Source: Candidatus Methanomethylicia archaeon (GTDB taxonomy: Archaea; Thermoproteota; Methanomethylicia; CALHIW01). From it: a stretch of 5,686 bases of DNA. The notes below the pieces were generated by a model. It did no database searches, was not told where the DNA came from, and saw only the letters and a list, made by a program, of their open reading frames with translations. A program made the position numbers and the translations under genes. Location: contig CALHIW010000101.1 in assembly GCA_938030905.1 (NCBI GenBank), positions 1 through 5,686 on the forward strand. The letters run 5' to 3'. This document shows, one piece after another, positions 1 through 5,299 of the stretch. Position 1 is the first letter of the stretch. Every line of letters begins with the position of its first letter.

Positions 1-129
1 TTTACGAACTGTAGCCTCATTAATACCCAGCTCATCAGCAATTTTAACATATGGCTTACGACCATCAACTTGAAGAATTCTAATAATTTTTAGATCAGTT
101 GCATCTAAAGAGGATACAGACATAACCAT
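1..129 (-). CDS. Lrp/AsnC-family transcriptional regulator, N-terminal part (cut by window edge)
   Basis: The minus strand from the ATG at 129 is open to the window edge and encodes 43 residues. After a short tail (MVMSVSS) they form the classic Lrp/AsnC winged-helix start. LDATDLKIIRILQVDGRKPY matches the family pattern L-D-x-x-D-x-K-I-L-x-x-L-Q-x-D-G-R. IADELGINEATVRK is the helix-turn-helix with its recognition helix. Family members are DNA-binding regulators of amino-acid or energy metabolism, usually with a C-terminal RAM ligand-binding domain, which would lie outside this window. A second in-frame ATG at 123 is an equally good start; I see no clear Shine-Dalgarno for either. The gene is divergent from the small ORF at 448, so autoregulation and control of that neighbour are possible but inferred. 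The ligand cannot be told from this fragment. Confidence 0.85.
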   Translation of the reverse strand, partial: MVMSVSSLDATDLKIIRILQVDGRKPYVKIADELGINEATVRK

Positions 130-447
130 TAATAATGTAAATAGATTAATAAACTTTACCAGAAAGCATATAGCTTACTCGGTCTGAAAACATTTATCTC
201 TAAAATAATTACTAACAAAATTCGGAATTTTTTATCACGCTTTTTACGAAATTTATAAATAGAAAACCTATAAACCGATATAAGTTATATTCAATTTTCG
301 TATCTATATATAATTTTTTTCTTAAAAAAACTACTCTTTTAATTAAAATAAAATATATTTTTCATACTACCCTAATTATTTTTCTCCGAATTTTTATACG
401 AAAAATTTAATAGTAATTATAACACTATATATTACTAGGCTATCCTT
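130..447. other. AT-rich divergent intergenic region
   Basis: This 318-base spacer lies between the Lrp-like gene (leftward) and the 448 ORF (rightward). It is extremely AT-rich and has no open frame of note. It should hold the promoters of both genes. Related motifs of the form TACGAAA-ATTTA recur: TTTTTACGAAATTTATA near 241-257, an inverted ATACGAAAATTGAATA near 289-304, and TTTTTATACGAAAAATTTA at 391-409. The last overlaps the probable TATA box of the 448 gene. These could be regulator sites, but in such AT-rich sequence chance resemblance is likely enough that I only flag them. Confidence 0.6.
386..407 (+). promoter_or_regulatory. BRE/TATA-like promoter with overlapping 7-bp inverted repeat, for the 448 gene
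   Basis: CCGAA followed by TTTTTATAC (386-399) resembles an archaeal BRE plus TATA box. At the usual 24-26 base offset it would start transcription near 420, giving a leader of about 27 bases before the ATG at 448. The same bases form a perfect inverted repeat, AATTTTT-atacg-AAAAATT (389-407). An operator lying over a TATA box is a common archaeal repression layout, so a repressor site is possible. This rests on motif reading only. Confidence 0.4.
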
Positions 448-732
448 ATGAAGGAAGTAGTTAAATCAATTCCATTAAGTTTAAGAGAGGTTGTAAGTAA
501 TAAGCTTATAAAGATTATTACTAGTTCATCTAATAGCCATAAGATACCCTCAAGTCTTGCTAGATCTCTACTCTACTACTGGCAGAGGGATTTACTTTCA
601 AGTGAAGTTGGGTTAATGAAGCTTATTGAGGCTTCCTTAATACTTGAATATGATAAAACAGTAAAGATTTTAGCAGATCTCGGGTTAAATGAGGCTGTGA
701 AATTAGTTAGGCTCAAGTTTATACTGTCTTAA
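448..732 (+). CDS. conserved-looking small helical protein of unknown function (94 aa)
   Basis: The ATG-started frame encodes 94 residues that I do not recognise as a named family. It looks like a real gene. Codon use is coherent, the residues suggest four or five amphipathic helices, and a plausible TATA element sits about 50 bases upstream. The most distinctive stretch is residues 34-56, with PSSLARSLLYYWQRD followed by LLSSEVGL. Then comes a leucine/alanine-rich helix pair ending in ILADLGLNEAVKL (about 74-86). There is no signal peptide, membrane segment, Cys cluster or obvious nucleotide-binding motif, so it is probably a cytosolic all-helical protein, perhaps oligomeric. No Shine-Dalgarno is visible before the ATG (…CTATCCTT-ATG), so initiation may rely on a short leader. 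It is the closest gene to the divergent Lrp-like regulator and a natural candidate target. Function unknown. Confidence 0.75.
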   Translation: MKEVVKSIPLSLREVVSNKLIKIITSSSNSHKIPSSLARSLLYYWQRDLLSSEVGLMKLIEASLILEYDKTVKILADLGLNEAVKLVRLKFILS

Positions 733-815
733 TAACTTTATGAGCTTAAGCTTTATTTAGGATTCATAGTATGCTTGGTGATGAGGGAAATAGATGGAGA
801 TCGATCTACATAACT

Positions 816-849
816 CAATATAGATTGAAAGTTAATACGATCTATATTG
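816..849. repeat. perfect 10-bp inverted repeat upstream of the deacetylase-like gene
   Basis: CAATATAGAT (816-825) and ATCTATATTG (840-849) are exact reverse complements separated by 14 bases. The repeat sits in the 165-base spacer between the 448 gene and the start at 898, roughly 50-80 bases before that start. It could be a two-half-site operator, an RNA hairpin ending the upstream transcript, or both. There is no poly-T run directly after it, which weakens the terminator reading. Just after the 448 gene stop there is also a 10-base palindrome, AGCTTAAGCT (743-752). Confidence 0.55.
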
Positions 850-892
850 GTAAATCTAAATATTATTTAAAGCAAGTAGATATTGTAGGTGA
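841..892 (+). promoter_or_regulatory. probable promoter and ribosome binding site deciding the deacetylase start
   Basis: TCTATATTGG (841-850) or TATTATTTAA (861-870) can serve as a TATA box. AGGTGA (887-892) matches the 16S anti-Shine-Dalgarno tail and lies 5 bases before TTG at 898. It overlaps the alternative GTG at 889 and so cannot serve it. A stop codon (TAG, 886-888) directly precedes that GTG, so these are the only two start options. I prefer TTG 898. Confidence 0.5.
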
Positions 893-897
893 ATCTA

Positions 898-1632
898 TTG
901 AAGATAGTTTATAATAAAAAGTTTAATAAAGTATATGTAGATGATCCTGCTTCAGCTCCAGGTCGTATTGAGAGTATATATAATGAGCTTAAGTCAGTAT
1001 ATGAGTTCGTTGATGTTGAGCTGGTTTCAGATAATGATTTAAGACTTGTTCATACAGATAGACATATCGAATATGTTAAGAGCTTAGGGAAAGTATATAG
1101 TATGGCTTTACTTTCTGTTGGGGGAGCTGTAAAGGCATGTATGCTCGCAATTAGTAATGAACCAGCATTTGCACTTATTAGACCTCCGGGCCATCATGCC
1201 TATGAGGATAAGTCATGGGGTTTCTGCTACTTTAATAATGTAGCAATAGCTATTAAAAAGCTTAAGTTACTTAAATATGTAGAGAGAGCATTAATTGTGG
1301 ATTTCGATCTTCACTATGGTGATGGAACGGCGGAAATCTTTAGTAAATGTAAAAATGTAATCTACTACCATGTACCATATAATATTTATGAATTAGAAAA
1401 ATTCATAAATAAAATCTACAATATAGATGTACTTGCTGTTTCAGCAGGTTTTGATAGACATATTGATGATTTAGGCACACTCACATATGATGACTTTAAA
1501 TATATTGGTAAGATATTAAGAGAGTGGAGTAATGAAAGATGTCGAGGTAGAAGATTTGCAGTTCTTGAAGGAGGATATAATCATACTGTTCTCGGAAAGG
1601 CTGTTAAGGCATTTCTAAACGGGTTCTCATGA
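898..1632 (+). CDS. compact histone deacetylase superfamily protein (arginase/deacetylase fold, zinc amidohydrolase)
   Basis: The protein belongs to the HDAC/AcuC/acetylpolyamine-amidohydrolase superfamily, zinc enzymes that remove acyl groups from lysine or polyamines. Numbering here is from the alternative GTG at 889 (247 residues); from TTG 898 subtract 3. Visible signature elements: PGRIESI near the N-terminus; RPPGHHA with the catalytic His pair 102-103; GFCYFNNVAIA (111-121); DFDLHYGDGT with zinc ligands Asp140 and His142; SAGFDRH with the third zinc ligand Asp189; and LEGGYN with the transition-state Tyr230. All key residues are thus present. The protein is short for the family (usually about 300-370). 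The stretch between HYGDGT and SAGFD is cut down and lacks the usual F-P-G-T-G loop. The second His of the common D-x-H-H motif is Tyr. Acting on Alba or another acetylated protein is inference; a polyamine or small-molecule substrate is equally possible. Confidence 0.9.
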   Translation: MKIVYNKKFNKVYVDDPASAPGRIESIYNELKSVYEFVDVELVSDNDLRLVHTDRHIEYVKSLGKVYSMALLSVGGAVKACMLAISNEPAFALIRPPGHHAYEDKSWGFCYFNNVAIAIKKLKLLKYVERALIVDFDLHYGDGTAEIFSKCKNVIYYHVPYNIYELEKFINKIYNIDVLAVSAGFDRHIDDLGTLTYDDFKYIGKILREWSNERCRGRRFAVLEGGYNHTVLGKAVKAFLNGFS

Positions 1633-1637
1633 AAGTA

Positions 1638-2518
1638 CTTACTGGAAATCTATGTGAATCTCTCTGAATTAGTTAAAATCCCCTCTAATGTTGAGAATTT
1701 ATTAAATATGTTTTAGATTTCAGTAGAACTGCAAGAGATTTAGCTCCCTACTACTGTAAGCATCTTCATTAGAACTAATTATAGCATCGGTTAGGAAAGC
1801 CTGTTTCTTACAAGCAGAGTAGTTTCTATATTTTCATGAATTTTAGAAGCATAAACTGAGGATAATACCTTATCTGAACGTCAGGTTTGCAAAAGACTTA
1901 CTGTTAAGAGAACATCAGAACCTATGGCTAAAGCTCTTGCAAAACATGCTCTAGCCTTCATTCAACCAGCTCACGAAATAATAACTCCTAAATTTATGAA
2001 GCTCATAGTTTAGGAAATTATGAGTCTAATCCATCAAATTTAAAGCTTTTTCTCTCTATTATATTCATTGTGAATTGCAGCAGTATCCCTGCTAATATGG
2101 AAACTTACCCGTAATTAAGGCTAATCATGAAGGATGAATATCGTAATCTCCTAGTTTCGATGTGATGATTACACATGGCCTTCAAGAACAGCTATAAGAG
2201 AACATAAACTCTCCATAGATGAACTTAATTTCTCTTTAAATATATTGAAGGGTAGGCTATTGAATACTTAAAGTCCTAGATGGCCAGCAAGAAATAATTG
2301 ATTCAAAGCCTCTAGAAAAATAATATGAGGTATATTAAACATAATTTATTGGGTTTAATTATTTACACCAGTAAATTAAGCATATCCCATAAACCATAAA
2401 GCTTAAGAGACTAATGTTAGAATATTAATTCTAGATGATGAGGGAGGTGATCACAGAGCCAAATGAAGAAGCCTAAGTTCTGAATTGTATTTTCCAGCTA
2501 AATACCTGTAGCATATTC
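1638..2518 (-). pseudogene. possible decayed protein gene, product not recognised
   Basis: Reading the minus strand from about 2518 down gives protein-like pieces in consecutive order. One frame carries YLAGKYNSELRLLHLAL, then NILTLVS, then (around 2340-2165) IPHIIFLEALNQLFLAGHLGL and SSSMESLCSLIAVLEGHV. A shift leads to VIITSKLGDYDIHPS. A further frame (about 2010-1780) gives MKARACFARALAIGSDVLL and VYASKIHENIETTLLVRNRLS. After another shift come TDAIISSNEDAYSSRELN and a tail ending in TLEGILTNSERFT and a stop. The pieces add up to about 290 residues. However, the stop frequency in the first frame is close to what AT-rich random sequence gives, so this may be illusory. I cannot name a family. 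It would be a minus-strand gene lying tail-to-tail against the deacetylase gene. Confidence 0.3.
2435..2483 (+). ncRNA. candidate C/D-box sRNA, or alternatively a perfect ribosome binding site with a broken ORF
   Basis: Two readings compete. As a C/D sRNA it has box C ATGATGA (2435-2441), a 12-base gap, D'-like CAGA (2454-2457, one mismatch to CTGA), a 4-base spacer, C'-like ATGAAGA (2462-2468, one mismatch), an 11-base gap and box D CTGA (2480-2483). This is the archaeal spacing. As a translation site, GGAGGTGATC (2443-2452) is an exact 10-base complement of the 16S rRNA 3' tail (GATCACCTCC). It is followed 9 bases later by ATG (2462), but the frame stops after MKKPKF. Under the sRNA reading the first guide would pair with the 16S tail itself. 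No terminal stem is obvious. The translation reading implies a dead or very short ORF. Confidence 0.3.
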
Positions 2519-2540
2519 ATAGTTGAATAACTAGTAGCTA

Positions 2541-2587
2541 TGATTTATAGTTAAGTTTTTATTTTATGCTTTATAGGTTTAGCGGTG
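2541..2587 (+). promoter_or_regulatory. probable promoter and ribosome binding site of adenylate kinase
   Basis: TGATTTATAG (2541-2550) or the T-rich TTTTTATTTTA (2556-2566) can act as TATA box, placing transcription start between about 2570 and 2590. GGTG (2584-2587) is a short Shine-Dalgarno 5 bases before TTG at 2593. If the first TATA box is used, an ATG at 2566 would lie at or before the transcription start, another reason to prefer 2593. Confidence 0.4.
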
Positions 2588-2592
2588 TTTAT

Positions 2593-3237
2593 TTGAGACT
2601 CATAGTTTTTGGTCCTCCAGGAGCTGGTAAGGGGACTCAAGCTAAGTTATTGTCAAACCACTATGGTATACCACACATATCTACTGGTGATATTATTCGA
2701 GAGGAAATCAAGCATGATACAGCTTTAGGAGTTAGAGTTAGGAGTTATGTTGAAAGAGGGGATTTAGTACCTGATGAGGAAGTAATAGAGATTGTTAGAA
2801 GAAGAATACTCTTAGAAAACTGTAGTAGAGGGTTTATTCTTGATGGCTTCCCAAGAACAATTATTCAAGCTAAAGCTTTAGACCATATTCTAAATAGTAG
2901 AGGGTTAAAGATAGATGCTGTGATTAATCTTATAGTTAATGAGGAGGAGTTGATTAGGAGGTTATCAAGTAGGAGAATATGTAGAATATGTGGGGCAACA
3001 TATCATTTAATATTTAACCCTCCAAGGAAAGACTTGAAATGTAACATATGTGGTGGAGAGCTGTATCATAGAAGTGATGATATGGAGGAGGCTATTAGAA
3101 GAAGAGTTAGAGTATATAATACTGAAACGAAGCCATTAATAAAATATTATGAGGAGAAGAAGCTAATTATAGATGTTAACGGCAATGGAGATATAAATAG
3201 TGTATTTAGTGAAATACTAAGAAAACTAGGAGGATAG
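2593..3237 (+). CDS. adk: adenylate kinase, bacterial-type with zinc-binding lid
   Basis: Catalyses ATP + AMP = 2 ADP in the cytosol, keeping adenylate pools balanced. From TTG 2593 the protein is 214 residues and begins MRLIVFGPPGAGKGTQ, the usual family N-terminus; an in-frame ATG at 2566 would add nine unconserved residues. The P-loop GPPGAGKGT is at 7-15 and the AMP-site motif STGD at 30-33. DGFPRT is at 84-89. The lid domain at about 125-165 carries four cysteines, CRIC (130, 133) and CNIC (150, 153), in a C-x2-C-x16-C-x2-C zinc ribbon. RRRVRVYNTETKPLIKYY (169-186) is the conserved ADP-binding region. The length is typical of the long, lid-containing class, unlike the short AdkA type of Sulfolobus and methanogens. 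Its stop codon (3235-3237) abuts the stop of the convergent alba gene with no base between. Confidence 0.96.
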   Translation: MRLIVFGPPGAGKGTQAKLLSNHYGIPHISTGDIIREEIKHDTALGVRVRSYVERGDLVPDEEVIEIVRRRILLENCSRGFILDGFPRTIIQAKALDHILNSRGLKIDAVINLIVNEEELIRRLSSRRICRICGATYHLIFNPPRKDLKCNICGGELYHRSDDMEEAIRRRVRVYNTETKPLIKYYEEKKLIIDVNGNGDINSVFSEILRKLGG

Positions 3238-3513
3238 CTATGTTTCCTTTACAAGAACAATCTCTATTGTTGAAACCATTCTTTTAGTTGGCTCTTGACC
3301 TATCTGCTCGGAGCCTATCTTAATATCTTTAACGCTTGCCTTTGCAAGTCTTCTGAAAATCTCTACAGCACTAACAGCTGTAGAAATAGCTCGACCTCTA
3401 GCCTTCACAACAATTTCCTTCTCAGGCATAACAATCATTGCTGTAGCATAAGCCATTGGGGGCTTTTTACCAATTAGTATAACATTTGACGGAACCGAGG
3501 ACTGCATACTCAT
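3238..3513 (-). CDS. albA: Alba family DNA/RNA-binding chromatin protein
   Basis: Alba proteins are abundant small basic dimers that coat DNA and RNA in archaea. I chose the ATG at 3513, giving 91 residues. With it, VPSNVILIGKKP falls at exactly the same numbering as in Sulfolobus Alba, with Lys16 and Lys17 in place. The open frame extends to a GTG at 3528, but that probably lies at or before the transcription start; another ATG at 3507 is possible. GGTGAT (3522-3517) is the likely ribosome site. Family motifs: VVKARGRAISTAV (35-47), VEIFRR (50-55), VKDIKIGSE (61-69) and the final strand VSTIEIVLVKE (80-90). Compared with Sulfolobus Alba (97 residues) the region after KP and the loop before VKDIKI are a few residues shorter. 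In Sulfolobus, Lys16 acetylation weakens DNA binding; that it is modified here is inference. Confidence 0.95.
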   Translation of the reverse strand: MSMQSSVPSNVILIGKKPPMAYATAMIVMPEKEIVVKARGRAISTAVSAVEIFRRLAKASVKDIKIGSEQIGQEPTKRMVSTIEIVLVKET

Positions 3514-3542
3514 ACCATCACCAACCACCTATAAACTAGCTT

Positions 3543-3559
3543 CTTAAATACTTTTCGCT
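3543..3559 (-). promoter_or_regulatory. BRE/TATA promoter of alba
   Basis: On the minus strand GCGAAAAG followed by TATTTAAG reads as BRE plus TATA box, centred near 3548. The usual 24-26 base offset puts the transcription start near 3522, about 9 bases before the ATG at 3513 and inside the alternative GTG frame. A nearly leaderless, strongly expressed transcript fits an abundant chromatin protein. Confidence 0.5.
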
Positions 3560-3825
3560 AAAATGTTTTACTTCGTAATTAGGGTGAATGCCATTTTTGC
3601 CTAGGAATGCCCAAGAACTGCAATAATGGCTTCTCTTTCTGAATCAGAGGGCTTAGAAGAAACTGGATTAAAAATAAACCGAAATGCTATTTAACCCCCT
3701 ACTCATCCACCCGGAGCTCTAGGTTTCCGGACGTACTTCTTAAAAATCCTATTTATATTAGGATTTAAATATATAAAGTTGGTGATGCATTTCTTTTAAT
3801 AATGTAGGAGCCCCTACTTTAACCG
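3560..3825. other. gene-free stretch with GC-rich island and hairpins
   Basis: No intact gene is visible between the alba promoter and the end of the NrfD relic. Two notable structures are present. A perfect 8-bp inverted repeat, AAATCCTA (3744-3751) and TAGGATTT (3759-3766), encloses a TATA-like loop. A GC-rich patch at about 3694-3734 contains CCGGA (3711-3715) and TCCGG (3726-3730), standing out in this AT-rich DNA. On the minus strand one frame from about 3740 to 3568 reads KKYVRKPRAPGG…, then after two stops FIFNPVSSKPSDSERE and AIIAVLGHS, then another stop and AKMAFTLITK. It could be a small dead gene or a structured RNA; I cannot tell which. No tRNA fold was found. Confidence 0.45.
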
Positions 3826-4252
3826 CTATTTCTTGTAAAGATATTTTACAGCTGAATATATTGGGAATAGCTTTATTGCTACTGTATAGAATAGTATGGT
3901 TAGTGCTATTAGGCCTGTGGTTATGCTGACTTCAATCCAAGTTGGGTATTAAATGCTTGAAGTAACATGAAGTTATTACTAGGTTCTGCCCACTTATTAC
4001 AACTCCACCGATTAGTGAAATGGAAGCTACGAATAATCAAGCAATGCTTCTTCTAATTTTAGGTATTACAAGGAGGAAAATGAGTATTAAGCCACATAGT
4101 AAGATTTCTACTAGTGCAAACTGGTTGCTGGTACTTTGCTCATACCTACATTAAACACTAATGCAGATACTCTGAAGTATGGGTATAATATTGGGAAGAA
4201 CACTAACTACTCCGGCTGAAGCTTGTGGGCGAATTGTAATGGCTGAAGCTAC
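3826..4252 (-). pseudogene. NrfD/PsrC-type membrane subunit, frameshifted C-terminal remnant
   Basis: On the minus strand the pieces read in order: AITIRPQASAGVV, then after a shift IPYFRVSALVFNVGM, then after another shift FALVEILLCGLILIFLLV-IPKIRRSIA, a TGA where Trp fits, LFVASISLIGGVVISGQNLV, and after a further shift YPTWIEVSITTG-LIALTILFYTVAIKLFPIY, ending in a stop at 3826. These match the last membrane helices of the NrfD/PsrC/HybB family. That family has a P-x-x-F-x-x-S-A-L helix, a G-G-Q after a V-V-I motif, and a final helix with W-x-E-[IV]-x-I-x-x-G and F-P. The family embeds a quinone-interacting subunit of sulfur, polysulfide, nitrite or hydrogenase oxidoreductases in the membrane. 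At least three frameshifts and several stops make it non-functional. The N-terminal half is missing or lies beyond the transposon relic. Confidence 0.7.
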
Positions 4253-5288
4253 TCATCTCCACGTTAGGCTTGTTGATCTGAGCTCGTCTGGATGAGGACG
4301 GATTCACTCTGGGGTATAGTTGGAGTGAACTGAATCTGCATTATTTTACATATTGGAGAGGTGGTTGAGTTCTCCTATTGGCTCTATTGATGTGGCTGTA
4401 TCTTGGATGTATTATGGGTTTCTTGGATTGATGTAAACTATGGGTATCCCCTCTTAAAGGCTTTGTATTCGATAAGGACTGAAGTTTATGGAATGTCCAT
4501 CTATGAGGACTTCATTTTGGCTTCTATGATACTTAGCTCTACTTCTGATTCTAGCTGGTTTCCCCATTACGGCTATGTCGCCCTCTTTAAGACTGTTTAT
4601 GAGGATTCTGCTTACCTGATATAGAGCTGTGTTGATGTACCTCCTCTCTCCCCGTTTCAGCCTCCTTGTTGTGGAGATTGTGTCTTTAGCTTGGAGGGGT
4701 ACTCTAAGACTATTCCCTTATGGAGGACCCCCCAGCTTTAACTTTAAAGCTGTTGGAGGTGTGGGGGTTCTTCAAACTATGTCAACATCTATGGGATTAT
4801 TGCTCTTAGCTTCTGGGGTTGGCTTGATGATTGCTGTACGGTTTTTTAACCTCTGTAAATTAAGAGAGTATGTATAGCGTCTTTAAGAGTTTTCTCTGGT
4901 ATTCACCGATATCAAGCGGAGACTTCATCCTCTTCTGAATGGTTAAAATCGAGGCATAGATTCCATTGGGCTTATAAATAAGTCTGAGGCTTCCCTCATC
5001 CGAGTTCATCGAAAGCTTATTAAACTTAAGCAACTTATTACGCCTCTGCTTGTAGGCTATAGTAACTCTGTGTCTTGCTTCTTATGGCTAGGTTTGCTGG
5101 GGATTAAGCTTCTCTCTTGTCTCTCGGTAAACCATGTGGTGGAGAGTTGCAGGATTGAAGACTCTACACTTAAAGGCTACCTTAGAAATATGGTTACAAT
5201 TATCTCGAAAACTTTCAAGAGTAGCCAGTAGTTTGCCGGAGTCTTTAACAGTTGACTTAGGCTTAGAGACAGTCTTAGAGAGTTACAT
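4253..5288 (-). pseudogene. tnpB: IS605-family OrfB/TnpB, heavily decayed
   Basis: TnpB proteins are RNA-guided RuvC nucleases carried by IS200/IS605 elements. Minus-strand pieces fit the family order. N-terminal part (about 5285-5035): LSKTVSKPKSTVKDSGKLLA, then TLHHMVYRETREKLNPQQ and EARHRVTIAYKQRRNK. Next, SPLDIGEYQRKLL (about 4920-4885). Then SNNPIDVDIV (about 4803-4775), the first RuvC Asp region, and TRRLKRGERRYINTALYQVS (about 4672-4613). GDIAVMGKPARIRSRAKYHR (about 4590-4531) follows, in which the position expected to hold the RuvC Glu reads Gly (GGG). IEYKAFKRGYP and VVYINPRNTSK (about 4470-4405) come last, where the zinc-ribbon cysteines should follow but IQPHQ is found. The relic ends near HPDELRSTSLTWR and TGA at 4255-4253. 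Many stops and frameshifts make it dead. No TnpA is seen. Confidence 0.75.
4303..4329. repeat. 7-bp inverted repeat near the 3' end of the TnpB relic
   Basis: TTCACTC (4303-4309) and GAGTGAA (4323-4329) pair perfectly around a 13-base loop. Because it lies near the tail of the decayed TnpB reading, it could be a remnant of the subterminal hairpins typical of IS605-type right ends, which also template the guide RNA. The short stem and degraded context make this weak. Confidence 0.3.
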
Positions 5289-5299
5289 ATCGAAAACAT

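Larger units (their letters stand above)
1633..2540. other. long stretch without an intact gene
   Basis: Roughly 900 bases between the deacetylase-like gene and adenylate kinase contain no open frame of normal gene length on either strand. The longest uninterrupted or nearly uninterrupted pieces are on the minus strand, listed separately as a possible dead gene. Plus-strand pieces such as one around 2175-2270 (…SRTAIREHKLSIDEL…) are short. I found no tRNA cloverleaf, CRISPR repeat or insertion-sequence ends here. The only striking site is the one at 2435-2483. Confidence 0.6.

Noticed and set aside
778..850. C/D-box sRNA beginning with GTGATGA at 778-784
   Set aside because: No CTGA box D follows within a suitable distance, so the layout fails.
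1650..1705. Plus-strand resemblance between VKIPSNVENLLNMF here and TPVNIENVASML near 5430-5457, suggesting two copies of one dead element
   Set aside because: The similarity is short and imperfect, does not extend on either side, and the 5400s are better explained by minus-strand membrane-protein fragments.
2462..2482. ATG after a perfect Shine-Dalgarno as a real coding gene
   Set aside because: The frame stops after six codons and again soon after, so I list it only as an alternative reading of the 2435-2483 site, not as a CDS.
3295..3477. Plus-strand 60-codon open frame inside alba
   Set aside because: It is antisense to the strongly supported Alba gene and has a Ser/Asn-rich, shadow-like composition.
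4403..4877. Two plus-strand open frames (4403-4624 and 4629-4877), one ending in a hydrophobic stretch
   Set aside because: They are antisense to the TnpB relic, whose minus-strand motifs appear in family order. The plus-strand translations resemble no family and lack good ribosome sites.
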